A stretch of DNA of 64,000 nucleotides from Agrocybe praecox. Its lineage: Eukaryota > Basidiomycota > Agaricomycetes > Agaricales > Agrocybaceae. The notes under the pieces are model-generated. The model had not been told where the DNA came from, made no database searches, and saw only the letters and a program-made list of their open reading frames with translations. A program made the position numbers and the translations under genes. The stretch is taken from assembly GCA_964017145.1 (NCBI GenBank), contig OZ024852.1, positions 2,047,945-2,111,944 of the forward strand, read 5' to 3'. Position 1 is the stretch's first letter, and each line of letters begins with the position of its first letter. Shown here in pieces: positions 35,242 through 46,715 of the stretch.

Positions 35242-38200
35242 TGTGCAACGGCCTAGGGACATTAGTATATACTCGCACAATGTAGCCAAGAAATATGATT
35301 ACTTGACCATGCTCCTCGAAATGTTAATAGATACTGTTGACGTTATCTTTGTACAAGAACCGCCCTGGCGGATAATAAGACAAGCGCCCTCTTCATCTAA
35401 TAAGGAGGGTGACAACATAGTAGGCGTGCCAATGCATCCAGCATGGCTGTATATGGTACGCCCCCCGGAAAACAAGGAGATTCCCCCTCGGGTCATGGCA
35501 TACGTGTCAAAACAACTCGAGAGGCTCTGCCCCTCGATGAGGCGAGATCTTATTGATCATTGTGACATCTTCGTTCTCTCGCTGTTTCAAGGCAACAAAA
35601 CATATAACTTCATGAACATCTATTCAGAGGACAGAAACACAGCGATCCGGTATTTACAGGATCACGCTGATGAACTACCCCCATTTCAATATATGGGCGG
35701 GGACTTTAACACACATTCGAGGATATGGGACCCCAACGTCACATATCATTGGTGGGATGCTATCACGTTACTTGATGTAGCTGCCGAACTCGACCTAGAA
35801 TGGACAGAACCGTCCAACCCGGGTCCTATATTTATATCCAACAATCCAGAACTTCGGCCATCGGTCATTGATCTGGTATTCCGCGGAATTGCTGAGTCAG
35901 CGAGAAGTCGTGTCACTTGAGCACCGGAACATCAGGGGCAAACAGATCACATTCCATTGATAGCTTCTGTCAAATTAAGGGATGACGTTGAAGACGTGGT
36001 CCACTTTACAATCGCAAAGGGCTCTGACACTTACAAAGCGTGGAAGACCGAGCTTCCCAGGAAGGTCGCTGCTATAGAGGCAGGACGTCTTGAGACCAGG
36101 GATGATGTTGAACAAGTAGCGCAAACCCTCGCCAATGTCTTTACCGGTGCGTGGAATGCCCATGCAAAGGAAACCCGAATCACAAAGCATTCTAAGCCAT
36201 GGTGGAATGACGAGTGCACAAACTCACTGGCCGCTTACCGTCTGGATAAAACCGACAAAAAGTGGAAAGCATTCAGGAATGTGGTCAAACACATCAAACG
36301 TGAATTCTTTGAACTTCGGATCACAGAAATCGCTTATACTAACAGATGCCTGTGGGACCTTATGAAATGGGTCAAACAGGGTAAACTACCAGCCTGCGAA
36401 GCCATCCAATACCAAGGAAGGCTGTGCCATGGAATGGACTCCCTATAGGATGCCCTCCACAACACCTACAACTTGGCCTCCGGCCGAGTGGTAGATCTTG
36501 CTGTGCTAGACCCCCTCCCAACTCTCCAAGAGCGGGACTGGCCCCCATTTTCCAAGTTAGAACTAGACGAGGCGCTTGCGTCTTGCTCAAGTCTCTCCTC
36601 CCCCGGTCCAGACCATGTGGCTTGGCCAATCCTCAAAGAAGTTGTGAAGCAGCAAGCTGCGTCACAACTTCTTATCAACCTAGCCAACGCCTGCATTTGT
36701 GTGGGTCATTGGCCCAGGCACTTTAAGGAGTCCACTTCAGTCATCATACCGAAGCTGGGCAAACCTACATATTCTGACCCTAAAGTGTTCCGGCCCATTG
36801 TGCTGTTGAACACCACAGGGAAACTAATCGAAAAGATGATTTTAAATCGTCTGCAATACGACATGATCAAATATGATCTTGTTCATCCTAACCAAGTTGG
36901 AGGAGTGCAACAGCGCTCAACCGAAGACGCAGGGCTGTATCTTGCCCATCTGATTCGCACCGGGTGGACTAAGGGACTCAAGACTAGCGTTGTCGCGTTT
37001 GACATTGCCCAGTTCTTCCCTTCTCTCAACCACGATATGCTCAAGGCAATACTCAGGAAGCAGGGGTTCTTGCCATTAGTGGCACGGTTCTTTTCATCCT
37101 ACCTAGTAGACCGATACACCTCTTACAGGTGGAATTCGTTCACATCCGACCCCCGGCAGGCGGATGTCAGCGTGGGACAGGGCAGAGCCCTGTCCCCCGT
37201 CCTCTCAGCACTATACATCGCCCTGGTGATAAAGCTATACCATATGGAAGAGATATCTCATAAGACATCACATCTATCCTACGTGGACGACAGCACTTGC
37301 ATTGCCCAGGCAAAAACTCTCCAGGAGAACACGGTAACCCTCATGGCTGCCTATGCAGTCCTCCTTCAACTCTTCACTGCCATTGGACTTGTCCTTGAAC
37401 ACAACAAATCTGAATATGCATGCTTCGACTGGTCACACGATTATGACCTGCCACCTCTTGATCTCGGATATGCCCCATACACAGGGGACACCCCTCTTCG
37501 CCCAAAGCACGTGTGGCGCTACTTGGGCTTCTTCTTTGACTGCAAGCTCACCTTCAAGGAGCATGTGCGGTTCTACTCTACCAAGTCTCTGTCATCGGTG
37601 AAAGCCATGAAGATGCTTGGAAGTTCAACTTGTGGTCTCCATCCAAAGGAGAAACGACTACTATACCGTGCGTGCATCCTACCGATTGCAACATACGGGT
37701 ATTGTCTGTGGTATTTCGAAGGTTCCCGTTCCAAGTGAGCGCTCGAAGACTTGTGCAAAATGCAGCGTAAAGCAGCACTTTGGATCACAGGTGCATTCCG
37801 CACCTCTCCCACAGGCGGAGTTGAGGCCCTCGCGGGCTTCATCCCCGTCCACCTCCATCTGAAGAAACTTGGCGGTCGGTCCAATTACCGAGCTGCTACA
37901 CTCTCAGACACCCATCCACTTAGGTCGCTCCTCTCCGAGGAGCATCATAAACGGGCTGATATTCATTTGTTGGCAATCTCAAGGCTCACTCCTGCTCAGA
38001 AAGCAAAGGTAGGAGGGGCCCTCATGGAGATAGACTGTCATCTTCCTGAACTCACAGAGTCTTTCTCGCCTGTCGTGACAGAGGCTCGGCCTGGAAATAG
38101 ATTGTTGGATCTATTCAACGAACGTTTCACATTCAAGCCATGCCCTACCAGCCATGTCAGTCATATTTCTATATGAATGTTGGTAGCTACCGGCCATATG

Positions 38201-39876
38201 AGACATATCCAGAATGGATTTTACCAGGCCTGACAGTTGCCAAAGTCATTTGTTTCACTACCTATATGCTTGACTCATCATGTGTTGTGACTGGTTGTTA
38301 CTGATTGCATCAAAATACAAAAGCATGACTTTTTGCTTGCCTCTATTTACATATTCAGGGTCCACTGCCACAATTTTATGGCCTCAAATACAAACAAATA
38401 ATAAATTAGTTATGATCAGCCACCAACACACCCAAACACCAAACAAATTAGGACTTGAGTGATGTCACATCCAAATGCTCCAATAAGGCAAGTGAACTTT
38501 GGACTTTGAGATTTTAGCATAAAGTACCATCAACGCATAATGATGGCAACTAAGACAAGACCAAATAAGATCGGATCTATTTTTAACTCCGATTTATTTT
38601 TAGAACACTTTACATATTTGGATAGTTCAAGCCTAATATGGTATAGTGCACATTTTTTGATGATTTTAGAAAAAATATTTGGCTTGCTATAAATATTTTA
38701 ATCTTTTATTTTGATTTATACACAAGGTTCGAAAAGTATTTTGCGTTTTGTGGCTGAACCATTGATGCTTATGTAATTAAAAATATTTAGCATGATCCCT
38801 GAATTTTTCTCTATGCAACCATATAATTTTAGTTTTGGTGGCTGTGCACCAAATCACATGACCTGCTCATGATAATAGATGTCTATATGATGTCAGACTG
38901 GCAACTGCCAGGCCTGGTAGAATCCATTCTGGATATGTCTCATATGGCCGGTAGCTGCCATACTTGAAGACATCAAGTGACTGATACAGGTGGCCCTACT
39001 GATGATGTGTCAGCAGATGCAGTTCGTGTCGGTCTCAATCAAGTGCTACGTGAAGCACAAGACCAAGAAACAACAGTGTATTGTGCAGTCGACGCTTCAG
39101 TGCTGACTGATATACAACGACAGGCGGTCTTGACTGCCTTACTATACCGGGGGCATGAATGGACTCACACTGTATCACACCCTGCCAGATGAGTGACTGC
39201 CCCAGACGCAGAACTCTTTGCCATTCGCTCACTGATCGCCCTTGCCACCCAGCAGGACAATTGCGAATGAATAGTCATATTCACCAACTCAATGGCTTCG
39301 GCCAAACGAGCATTGGACCCCACCCTCCATAGCGGCCAAGGACATTCTCTGGCCATCTGTCGAGCCCTTCAACCATGGCTAGAAGAAGATGCCGTGTGCA
39401 AAGTAGACTTCATTCAGGTTCCTTCGAAACTGCAGTGGAGGATACACAAAGAAGCCCACAACACAAGTCGGGCTCAAAATGAACCAGTCGGAGAGCGCCT
39501 GGCTACATCTCTTGATAGTGTACGAAAGGTCGTCACTAAACGCATACAGGAAGACTGGAAGATATTATTCCGGGATCCCAACTATCGAGGGCATAACTTT
39601 ATGCCGCTCAAGAACCTCGACGGGGGTTTACTCGAGCCCACGTACCTCAATGAAGGTACCTGGCTCCATGAAGTGAAAGACAACCTCATACCGTTTGTCG
39701 CGAGGATGAATAGATGCATCCTTAATCATGCCCCAATAGGTGCTTATTATGAGCGCTTTAACATTCAAGAATCTCATGCATGCGAGTGCGGTCACCACCT
39801 GCAAACACGTGCACATATATTGCAAGTATGTATGAAACATACACACGGGCGAGACGGTCGGACGCCTGAAACCCTG
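35241..39876 (+). pseudogene. LINE-B ORF2 (endonuclease, RT, RNase H), copy B3, interrupted by a MITE
   Basis: In order: apurinic endonuclease (VQEPPW, MGGDFNTHSRIWDP, VIDLVFRG; 35275-35917), linker (KPWWNDECT), reverse transcriptase (36473-37735; SSPGPDHVAW, FRPIVLLNTTGKLIEK, VAFDIAQFFPSLNHD, GQGRALSPVLSAL, and catalytic YVDD near 37280), thumb region, then RNase H (YCAVDASVLTD; AELFAIRS; IFTNSMASAKRAL). The tail is ACECGHHLQTRAHILQVC up to the gap. Defects: a 5-base deletion shifting frame just after the start, TGA at 35918, TAG at 36448, TGA at 37736, a MITE at 38149-38992, and TGA near 39190 and 39268. The RT active site YVDD is retained. Confidence 0.9.
38149..38992. mobile_element. hAT-like MITE C (844 bp) in LINE-B copy B3
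   Basis: GCCCTAC is duplicated at 38142-38148 and 38993-38999 around the insertion. The LINE ORF2 frame ends at KPCPT and resumes after the element. The ends are CAGCCATGTCAGTCA and, inverted, CACCTGTATCAGTCA. Farther in, a longer inverted block (GCTACCGGCCATATGAGAC...) matches over about 60 bases. The interior is AT-rich and related to MITEs D and E. A target duplication of 7-8 bp and a CAG-type end fit hAT. Confidence 0.78.
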
Positions 39877-40076
39877 NNNNNNNNNNNNNNNNNNNNNNNN
39901 NNNNNNNNNNNNNNNNNNNNNNNNNNNNNNNNNNNNNNNNNNNNNNNNNNNNNNNNNNNNNNNNNNNNNNNNNNNNNNNNNNNNNNNNNNNNNNNNNNNN
40001 NNNNNNNNNNNNNNNNNNNNNNNNNNNNNNNNNNNNNNNNNNNNNNNNNNNNNNNNNNNNNNNNNNNNNNNNNNNN
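39877..40076. other. assembly gap (200 N)
   Basis: A run of 200 N lies between two LINE-B copies in the same orientation: ORF2 C-terminal coding on the left and ORF2 post-endonuclease coding on the right. A round length and repeat-bounded edges suggest a scaffold gap of arbitrary size, so the true distance and the 3' end of copy B3 are unknown. Confidence 0.98.
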
Positions 40077-43000
40077 CCGAAGTCTTCTCCGATGCATGGG
40101 CTTCCCATGCAAAGGAGACCCGAATCACAAAACACTCTAAGCCATGGTGGAATGACGAGTGTACAAACACATTAGCCGCCTATCGTCTGGATAAAACAGA
40201 CGAAAAGTGGAAAACCTTTCGCAAGACTGTTAAGGAAGTGAAACACGATTTCTTTGAACTTCGGATCACAGAAATCGCATATACTAATAGACGCCCGTGG
40301 GACCTAATGGAGTGGGTCAAACAGCACAAATTACCTGCCTGCGAAGCTATCCAATACCAAGGACAGCCCTGTCACAGAATGGACTCCCTCTGGGATGCCC
40401 TCCATAACACCTACAACTCGGCCTCCGGCCGAGTGGTAGATCTTACAGTACTGGAACCCCTCCCTACTCTCCAGGAAAGGGACTGGCCCCCATTCTCCAA
40501 GTTAGAACTGGATGAGGCACTTGCGTCTTGCTCAAGTCTGTCTTCCCCAGGCCTGGACCATGTGTCCTGGCCAGTCCTCAAAGAAGTTGTGAAGCAGCTT
40601 GCTGCTTCACAACTTCTTATCGACCTAGCCAACGCCTGCATTCGTGTTGGGCATTGGCCGAGGCACTTTAAGGAATCGACCTCGGTTATCATACTGAAGC
40701 CGGGCAAACCTACATATTCAGACCCCAAAGCGTTCCGGCCGATTGTGCTGTTGAATACCACTGGGAAACTCATTGAGAAGATGATTTCGAATCGCCTTCA
40801 GTATGACATGATCAAGTTCGACCTTGTTCATCCTAACCAAGTCGGAGGAGTACGCCAATGCTCCACCGAAGACGCAGGGCTGTACCTTACCCATCTGATT
40901 CGCACCGGGTGGACTAAGGGACTAAAGACCAGCGTTGTCACCTTTGACATCGCCCAGTTCTTCCCATCTCTTAACCATGACATGCTCAAGGCCATACTCA
41001 GGAAGCAGGGGTTCTCGCCACTAGTGGCGCGGTTCTTCTCATCCTACCTTGTAGACCGATACACCTCATACAGGTGGGGATCGTTCACATCCGACCCCCG
41101 GCAGGCGGATGTCGGCGTGGGACAGGGCTCCGCCCTGTCCCCTGTCCTCTCAGCACTCTACATTGCTCCGGTGATGAAGCTATACCATATGGAAGAGATA
41201 TCTCTCAAGACATCACTTCTATCCTACGTGGATGACGGCACTTGCATTGCCCAAGCCAAAACCCTCCAGGAGAACACGGTCACTCTAGTGGCTGCTTATG
41301 CAGTCCTCCTTCGACTCTTTACCGCCATCGGGCTCATCCTTGAACACAACAAGTCCGAATACGCGTGCTTCGACCGGTCACACACCTACGACCCACCACC
41401 TCTCAATCTCGGGTACGCCCCATATACGGGCGACACTCCTCTTTGCCCAAAGCGCGTATGGCACTACTTGGGCTTCTTCTTCGACCACAAACTCACCTTT
41501 AAAGAGCATGTGCAGTTCTACTCAACCAAGTCTCTCTCATTGGTGAAAGCCATGAAGATGCTTGAAATCTCAACTTGTGGTCTCCACCCAAAGGAGAAGC
41601 GACTACTATACCGTGCGTACGTGCTACCAATCGCAACGTATGGGTACCGTCTGTGGTACTTTGAAGGCTCCCGATCTAAAGGAGCCCTCGAAGACCTGCG
41701 CAAAATGCAGCGCAAAGCAGCACTTTGGATCACAGATGCGTTCCGCACCTCTCCCACTAACTACTGACAGAATCATGCATGAGTTCCTGGTAGGTGCCCA
41801 ATTAAGGTGATGCATCCACAGCGGAAATGGCCACAAGGCCCAAAGTCATGTATCAGAGTGACCGACAGTGACTAGAGGGCCATAGTCATGTGAAAGTCAT
41901 GTGATTTGGTGCACAGCCACCAAAAATCAAAGTTGTAGAGAAAAATTCAAAAGTTATGCTAAATATTTTTATTACATAATCATCAACGGTTCAGCCACAA
42001 AACGCAAAATATCCGCAGAAAGCCGGATACAAATCAAAATAAAAGATTGAAATATTTATAGCAAGCCAAAAATAAATTCTAAAATCATCAAAAAATGTGT
42101 TCTATACCATTTTAGGCTTGAACTAACCAAATATGTAAAGTGTTCTAAAAATAGATCGCGCCAAAAATAGACTTATCTTTGATCTAGTCTTATCTCAGTC
42201 CCGTCTATCATCCATCAAAGGCCTTTATCTCAAAATCTCAAAGTCCAAAGTCCTCTTGCCTTATTGGGTTGTTTGGATGTGACATCACTCAAAGGCCTTG
42301 TTTGTTTTGTATCCTGCATGCCCCTGCCTGCTAACATTATCATTGATTGTTTGTTTATATTTGAGGCCATATAAACATATGAGTGGAGCCCAAACATGTA
42401 AATAGAGGCAAGCAAAAAGTCATGTGCATGGATTTTGATCCCATCAAATATAAACACATGACTATCAGGTGATAAGTCACAAACAGTCACAATAAGCCAG
42501 CCAGAGGGCTTGATGCATGAATTTGGGCCACTAGGCCACGGCCACTGTGGATGCATCACCTTAATTGGGCAATTACCAGAACTTGATGCATAAATCTGTC
42601 CGCACTGGCTGCCTCTCCCACAGGCGGGGTTGAGGCCCTCGCGGGCCTCATCCCCGTCCACCTCCATCTGAAGAAGCTAGGCGGCCGGTCAAACTACCGT
42701 GCAGCCACGCTATCAGACACTCATCTGCTTAGGTCGCTCTTATTGCAGGAGCATCACAAGCGGGCTGACGTTCACCCATTAGCAATCTCAAGGCTCACTC
42801 CTGCTCAGAAAGCAAAGGTAGGAGGGGCCCTCATGGAGATAGACCGTCATCTCCCTGAACTCACAGAGCCTTTCTTGCCCGTCGCGACAGAGGCTTGGCC
42901 AGGAAACAGATTGTTGGATTTATTCAACGAATGTTTCACATTAAAACCATGCCCCACTGATGATGCGTCAGCGGATGCGGTTTGCGTAGGTCTTAACCAG

Positions 43001-43903
43001 GTGCTCCGCAAAGCACAAGACCAAGAAACAATGGTGTATTGTGCGGTCGACGCCTCGGTGCTGAACGACGTACAGCGACAGGCAGTCTCGACTGCCTTAT
43101 ACCGGGGGCATGAACGGACTCACACCGTTTCACACCCAGCCGGACGAGTGACTGCACCAGACGCAGAGCTCTTTGCCATTCGCTCAGCGATTGTCCTTGC
43201 CACCCAACAAGACAATTGCGAAAGGATTGTTATCTTCACAGACTCGATGGCTTCGGCCAAGCGAGCGCTGGACCCCACCCTCCATAGTGGTCAAGGACAC
43301 TCCTTGGCCATCTGTCGAGCCCTACAACCGTGGCTAGAAGAAGATGCCGCATGCAAAGTAGACTTCATTCAGGTTCCGTCGAAACTGAAATGGAGGGTAC
43401 ACCAAGAAGCCAACGACATTAGTTGGGCCCAAGTCGAACCTGTTGGGGACCACCCAGCTACTTCATTGGATAGTGTACGAAAGGTCGTCACTAAGGCAGC
43501 ACAGGAGGACTGGAAGACTCTCTTCCGAGACTCCAACTACCGAGGACATAACTTTATGCGCCTCAAGAATCTCGCCGGGGATGTACTCGAACCAACGTAT
43601 CTCAATGAAGGTACTTGGCTCTGTGAAGTGAAAGGCGAGGAGGTAACACTCGTCGCGAGGATGAATAGATGCATCCTCAATCACGCCCCAATAGGTGCTT
43701 ACTACGAGCGCTTTAACATCCAAGAATCTCATGCATGCGAATGCGGCCACCACCTGCAGACGCGCGCACACATATTGCAAGTGTGTAATAAACATACACG
43801 CGAGCGAGACAGTCGGTCACCGGAACTTCTGGTACACCTGATCAAATTCCTGGACGACAACGACTCAGTGTTTGCGTTCAGGCGACCCGCAGGGGTCGGA
43901 TAA
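40077..43903 (+). pseudogene. LINE-B ORF2, copy B4, open except for one MITE insertion; 5' part in gap
   Basis: From the gap to the stop, the frame has no stop codon apart from the MITE at 41758-42611. It shows the linker (ETRITKHSKPWWNDECT), the RT core (VTFDIAQFFPSLNHD; GQGSALSPVLSALY; catalytic YVDDGTCIAQ near 41240), the thumb, RNase H (VYCAVDASVLND; APDAELFAIRSAI; IFTDSMASAKRAL) and the C-terminal knuckle (HACECGHHLQTRAHILQVC). It ends SVFAFRRPAGVG at 43903. RT copies the LINE RNA at the nicked target, and RNase H removes template RNA. Apart from the MITE this is the best-preserved ORF2 here, so it is a late insertion relative to B3. Confidence 0.9.
41758..42611. mobile_element. hAT-like MITE D (854 bp) in LINE-B copy B4
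   Basis: CCTCTCCCAC occurs at 41748-41757 and 42612-42621 around the insert, and the ORF2 frame (FRTSPT / GGVEALAG) resumes directly. The inner inverted repeat TGCCCAATTAAGGTGATGCATCCACAG is nearly perfect at both ends; the right end starts CAGCCAGTGCGGACAG in reverse complement, while the left end is worn. The interior shares long stretches with MITE E (for example CATAGTCATGTGAAAGTCATG). Confidence 0.82.
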
Positions 43904-44208
43904 GCAGGTTGGGCCCTGGCCTGGCCTGCGGGACGTGCTTTTCTTGGAATGCAGACTCCTTGCCATTACAATGGCGTGCGCTCTAGTACTCTGACTTGTG
44001 GGATTCGTCCTGACCCTGCGGGGGCGTTGGGGGCCCTTCAGTGGGTACCTGGGTTTGTGGGTTTTGACCTGACCCTTTGGGGGCACTTGGGCTAAGCGGA
44101 AGCAGCGATGCGGCTTGGAACGTGGGGGGACTGCGGACTGCGCGGGGCGTGGACTGTGGGCTGGACTCAATGCCCGGCCACAATGCTTACTCGCTTGCGA
44201 TGGCGCCA

Positions 44209-45043
44209 CACCAATTACTGGCAGAAGCTTGCATGACTTACCCATAGTTGCCTGATTGATCTCATGCATCCAGGCCCTTAATTACCTGACTGCCCAATTG
44301 ATGCATCAGGGGTGACTGAGAGTGACTAGAGGGCCATAGTCATGTGAAAGTCATGTGATCTGGTGCACAGCCACCAAAAATCAAAGTTGTAGAGAAACAT
44401 TCAAAAGTTATGCTAAATATTTTTTATTACATAATCATCAACGGTTCAGCCACAAAATGCAAAATATCCGCGGAAAGCCGGATAGTAATCAAAATAAAAG
44501 ATTGAAATATTTATAGCAAGCCAAAAATAAATTCTAAAATCATCAAAAAATGTGTCCTATACCATTTTAGGCTTGAACTAACCAAATATGTAAAGTGTTC
44601 TAAAAATAGATCGCGCTAAAAATAGATTTGATCTTATTTGGTCATGTCATAGTCCCATCTATTATGCATGAAAGGCCTTTATCTCAAAATCTCAAAGTCC
44701 AAAGTCCTCTTGCCTTATTGGGTTGTTTGGATGTGATGTCACTCAAAGGCTTTGTTTGTTTTGTATCATGCCTGCCCCTGCCTGCTGACATCATTATTTA
44801 TTATTTGTTTGTATTTGAGGCCATATAAACATATGAGTGGAGCCCAAACATGTAAATAGGGGCAAGCAAAAAGTCATGTGCATTGATTTTGATCCCATCA
44901 ACAGCAGACACATGACTAAGTCACAAACAGTCACAGTCGGCATTTGATGCATGAAATGGGCAATCAGGTAATTAAGGGCCTGGATGCATGAGATCAATCA
45001 GGCAACTATGGATGTTCATTAATGTATTTGACAGTACTGGCTG
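44209..45043. mobile_element. hAT-like MITE E (835 bp) in the LINE-B 3' UTR
   Basis: GGCGCCA is duplicated at 44202-44208 and 45044-45050. The right end reads CAGCCAGTACTG in reverse complement, the left end CACCAATTACTGGCAG. The inner repeat CATAGTTGCCTGATTGATC...CATGCATCCAGGCCCTTAATTACC is shared by both ends in inverse orientation. The interior is close to MITE D, so the two are members of one family. Confidence 0.82.
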
Positions 45044-45214
45044 GGCGCCAGCGCCATCGAACCAGCAACATTCTGACCGCCTAATGGCGGACTGCAATCT
45101 TGGCGGGCCTTAAGCCCGCCTGCGCAGATGTAGCGTAGTATTTAAAATCTTGCTTAGCATGCCACTGTATATAATGTAGGGACCGGACTGCAATCGCGCA
45201 CTGGAATACAAATG

Positions 45215-45226
45215 GGACTTCGGTCC
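45215..45226 (+). other. UUCG tetraloop hairpin near the LINE-B 3' end
   Basis: GGACTTCGGTCC would fold in RNA as a four-pair stem GGAC/GUCC closed by UUCG, a classic extra-stable tetraloop. It lies ten bases before the A-rich tail. In copy B5 the equivalent is GGACTTCAGTCC (45975-45986), with the stem kept and one loop change. It is a candidate signal for reverse transcriptase recognition of the RNA 3' end. Confidence 0.6.
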
Positions 45227-45261
45227 TTTGATTTTTAAAATAAAAAATAAAATAAAAAGCT

Positions 45262-46012
45262 AGAATGAATAGATGCATCCTGAATCATGCCCCTATTGGT
45301 GCTTACTACGAGCGCTTTAACATTCAAGAACCTCATTCATGCGAGTGCGCCACCACCTGCAAACACGCGCACATATATTGCAAGTGTGTACCAAACATAC
45401 ATGCGAGCGAGACGGTCACTCACCGGAATTCCTGGTGGACTTGATCAAGTTCTTGGACGACAACGACTCAGTGTTTGCGTTCAAGTGATCTGCAGGGGTC
45501 GGATAAGCAGGTCGGGCTCTCACTCGGCCAGCAGGACACATTTTGTCTGGGTTTCGGACCTTCTGCCATTACAATGGCGCGTGCTCTAGTACTCTGACTT
45601 GTGGGATTTGTCCTGACCCTGCAGGGGCATTGGGGGCCCTTCAGTGGGTACCTTTGCTTGTGGGCTTCAGCCTGACCCTTCGGAGGCGCACGGGCTAAGT
45701 GGAAGCAGCGACGCAACTTGGAACGTGAGGGGACTGCGGACTGGGTGGGGGATGGACTTCGGGTCGGGCTAGAAGCCCAGCCACAATGCTTTCTCGCTTG
45801 CGATGGTGCAAGCGCCATCGAACCAGCAACATCCCGACCACCTAACGGCGGTCTGCCATCTTGGCGGGCCTTAAGCCCGCCCTCGCCAACGTAGCGTAGT
45901 ACTTAAATCTTGCTTAGCATGCCACCGTATGTAATGTAGGGACCAGACTGCAATCGCACACCAGAATACAAGTGGGACTTCAGTCCTTTGATTTTTTAAA
46001 AAATAAAAAAAA
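45262..46012 (+). pseudogene. LINE-B copy B5, 5'-truncated to the last ORF2 codons and 3' UTR
   Basis: The segment starts in MNRCILNHAPIGAYYERFNI, soon frame-shifted near 45345, and continues through a 3' UTR closely matching copy B4 (palindrome GGCGGGCCTTAAGCCCGCC near 45863; hairpin at 45975-45986; A-rich tail 45997-46012). It begins immediately after the tail of B4, giving a tandem of two LINE 3' ends. Confidence 0.82.
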
Positions 46013-46715
46013 ACCCCTGATGTTCTGGTGCATGAGTGACGCAACTTCTCGCTGACTCAGCAATCCCGCGGAATACCAGATCTATGACTGATGGCCGAAG
46101 TTCTGGGTTGTTGGATATAAATGTAGGGCCCGGATTGGACGGTTCCGTCCATTCCAGATCGAGTTCGGCGGCTATGTCTAGTAGCGCAATGGCATCCCAC
46201 TGATGATATGTGACGTTGGGGTCCCATATTCTCGAGTGTGTGTTAAAGTCCCCTCCCATATATTGGAACAGGGGTAGTTCATCAATGTGATCCTGTAGAT
46301 ACCGGATTGCTGTACTTCTGTCATCTGAATAGACATTTATGAAGTTATACGTCTTGTTGCCTTGGAACAGCGAGAGAACAAAGATGTCGCAATGATCAAT
46401 AAGATCTCGCCTCATCAAAGGGCGGAGCCTTTCGAGTCGTTTTGACACATATGCCATGACCCGCGGGGGAATCTCCTTGTATTCCGGGGGGCGTATCATA
46501 TACAACCATGGTGGATGCATAGGTGCGCCAACTATATTGTCACCCTCTTTATTAGATGAAGAAGGTGCCTGTCTTATTATCTGCCAGGGCGGTTCTTGTA
46601 CAAAGAGAACGTCAACCTTATCAATTAACGTTTCGAGCAATACACCTAAGTAATCAAATTTCTTTGCTACATTGTGCAAGTATATACTAATCTCCCTGCC
46701 TAGGCCGTTGCGCAT
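46013..46715 (-). pseudogene. LINE-B ORF2 endonuclease domain, copy B6 (3'-truncated)
   Basis: The minus-strand frame opens at ATG 46715 (MRNGLGREISIYLHNVAKK) and encodes the apurinic/apyrimidinic-type endonuclease with VQEPPWQIIRQAP, NVYSDDRSTAIRYL, MGGDFNTHSRIWDP (metal-binding Asp/Asn) and SVIDLVFRG. It stays open to THAPEHQG, where it abuts the A-rich tail of copy B5. The RT and the rest are missing. The endonuclease nicks target DNA to prime reverse transcription. The start overlaps the ORF1 stop in TAATG (46713-46717). Confidence 0.88.

Larger units (their letters stand above)
43904..45261 (+). other. LINE-B 3' UTR and tail, copy B4, interrupted by MITE E
   Basis: The 3' UTR comprises 43904-44208 and 45044-45261. 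It contains the perfect palindrome GGCGGGCCTTAAGCCCGCC (near 45103), ACCGCC-TAAT-GGCGG just upstream, and a GGAC-TTCG-GTCC hairpin at 45215-45226. It finishes in a TAAAA-type tail (45236-45259) rather than pure poly-A. The same order recurs in copy B5, showing the conserved LINE 3' end. Confidence 0.75.
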
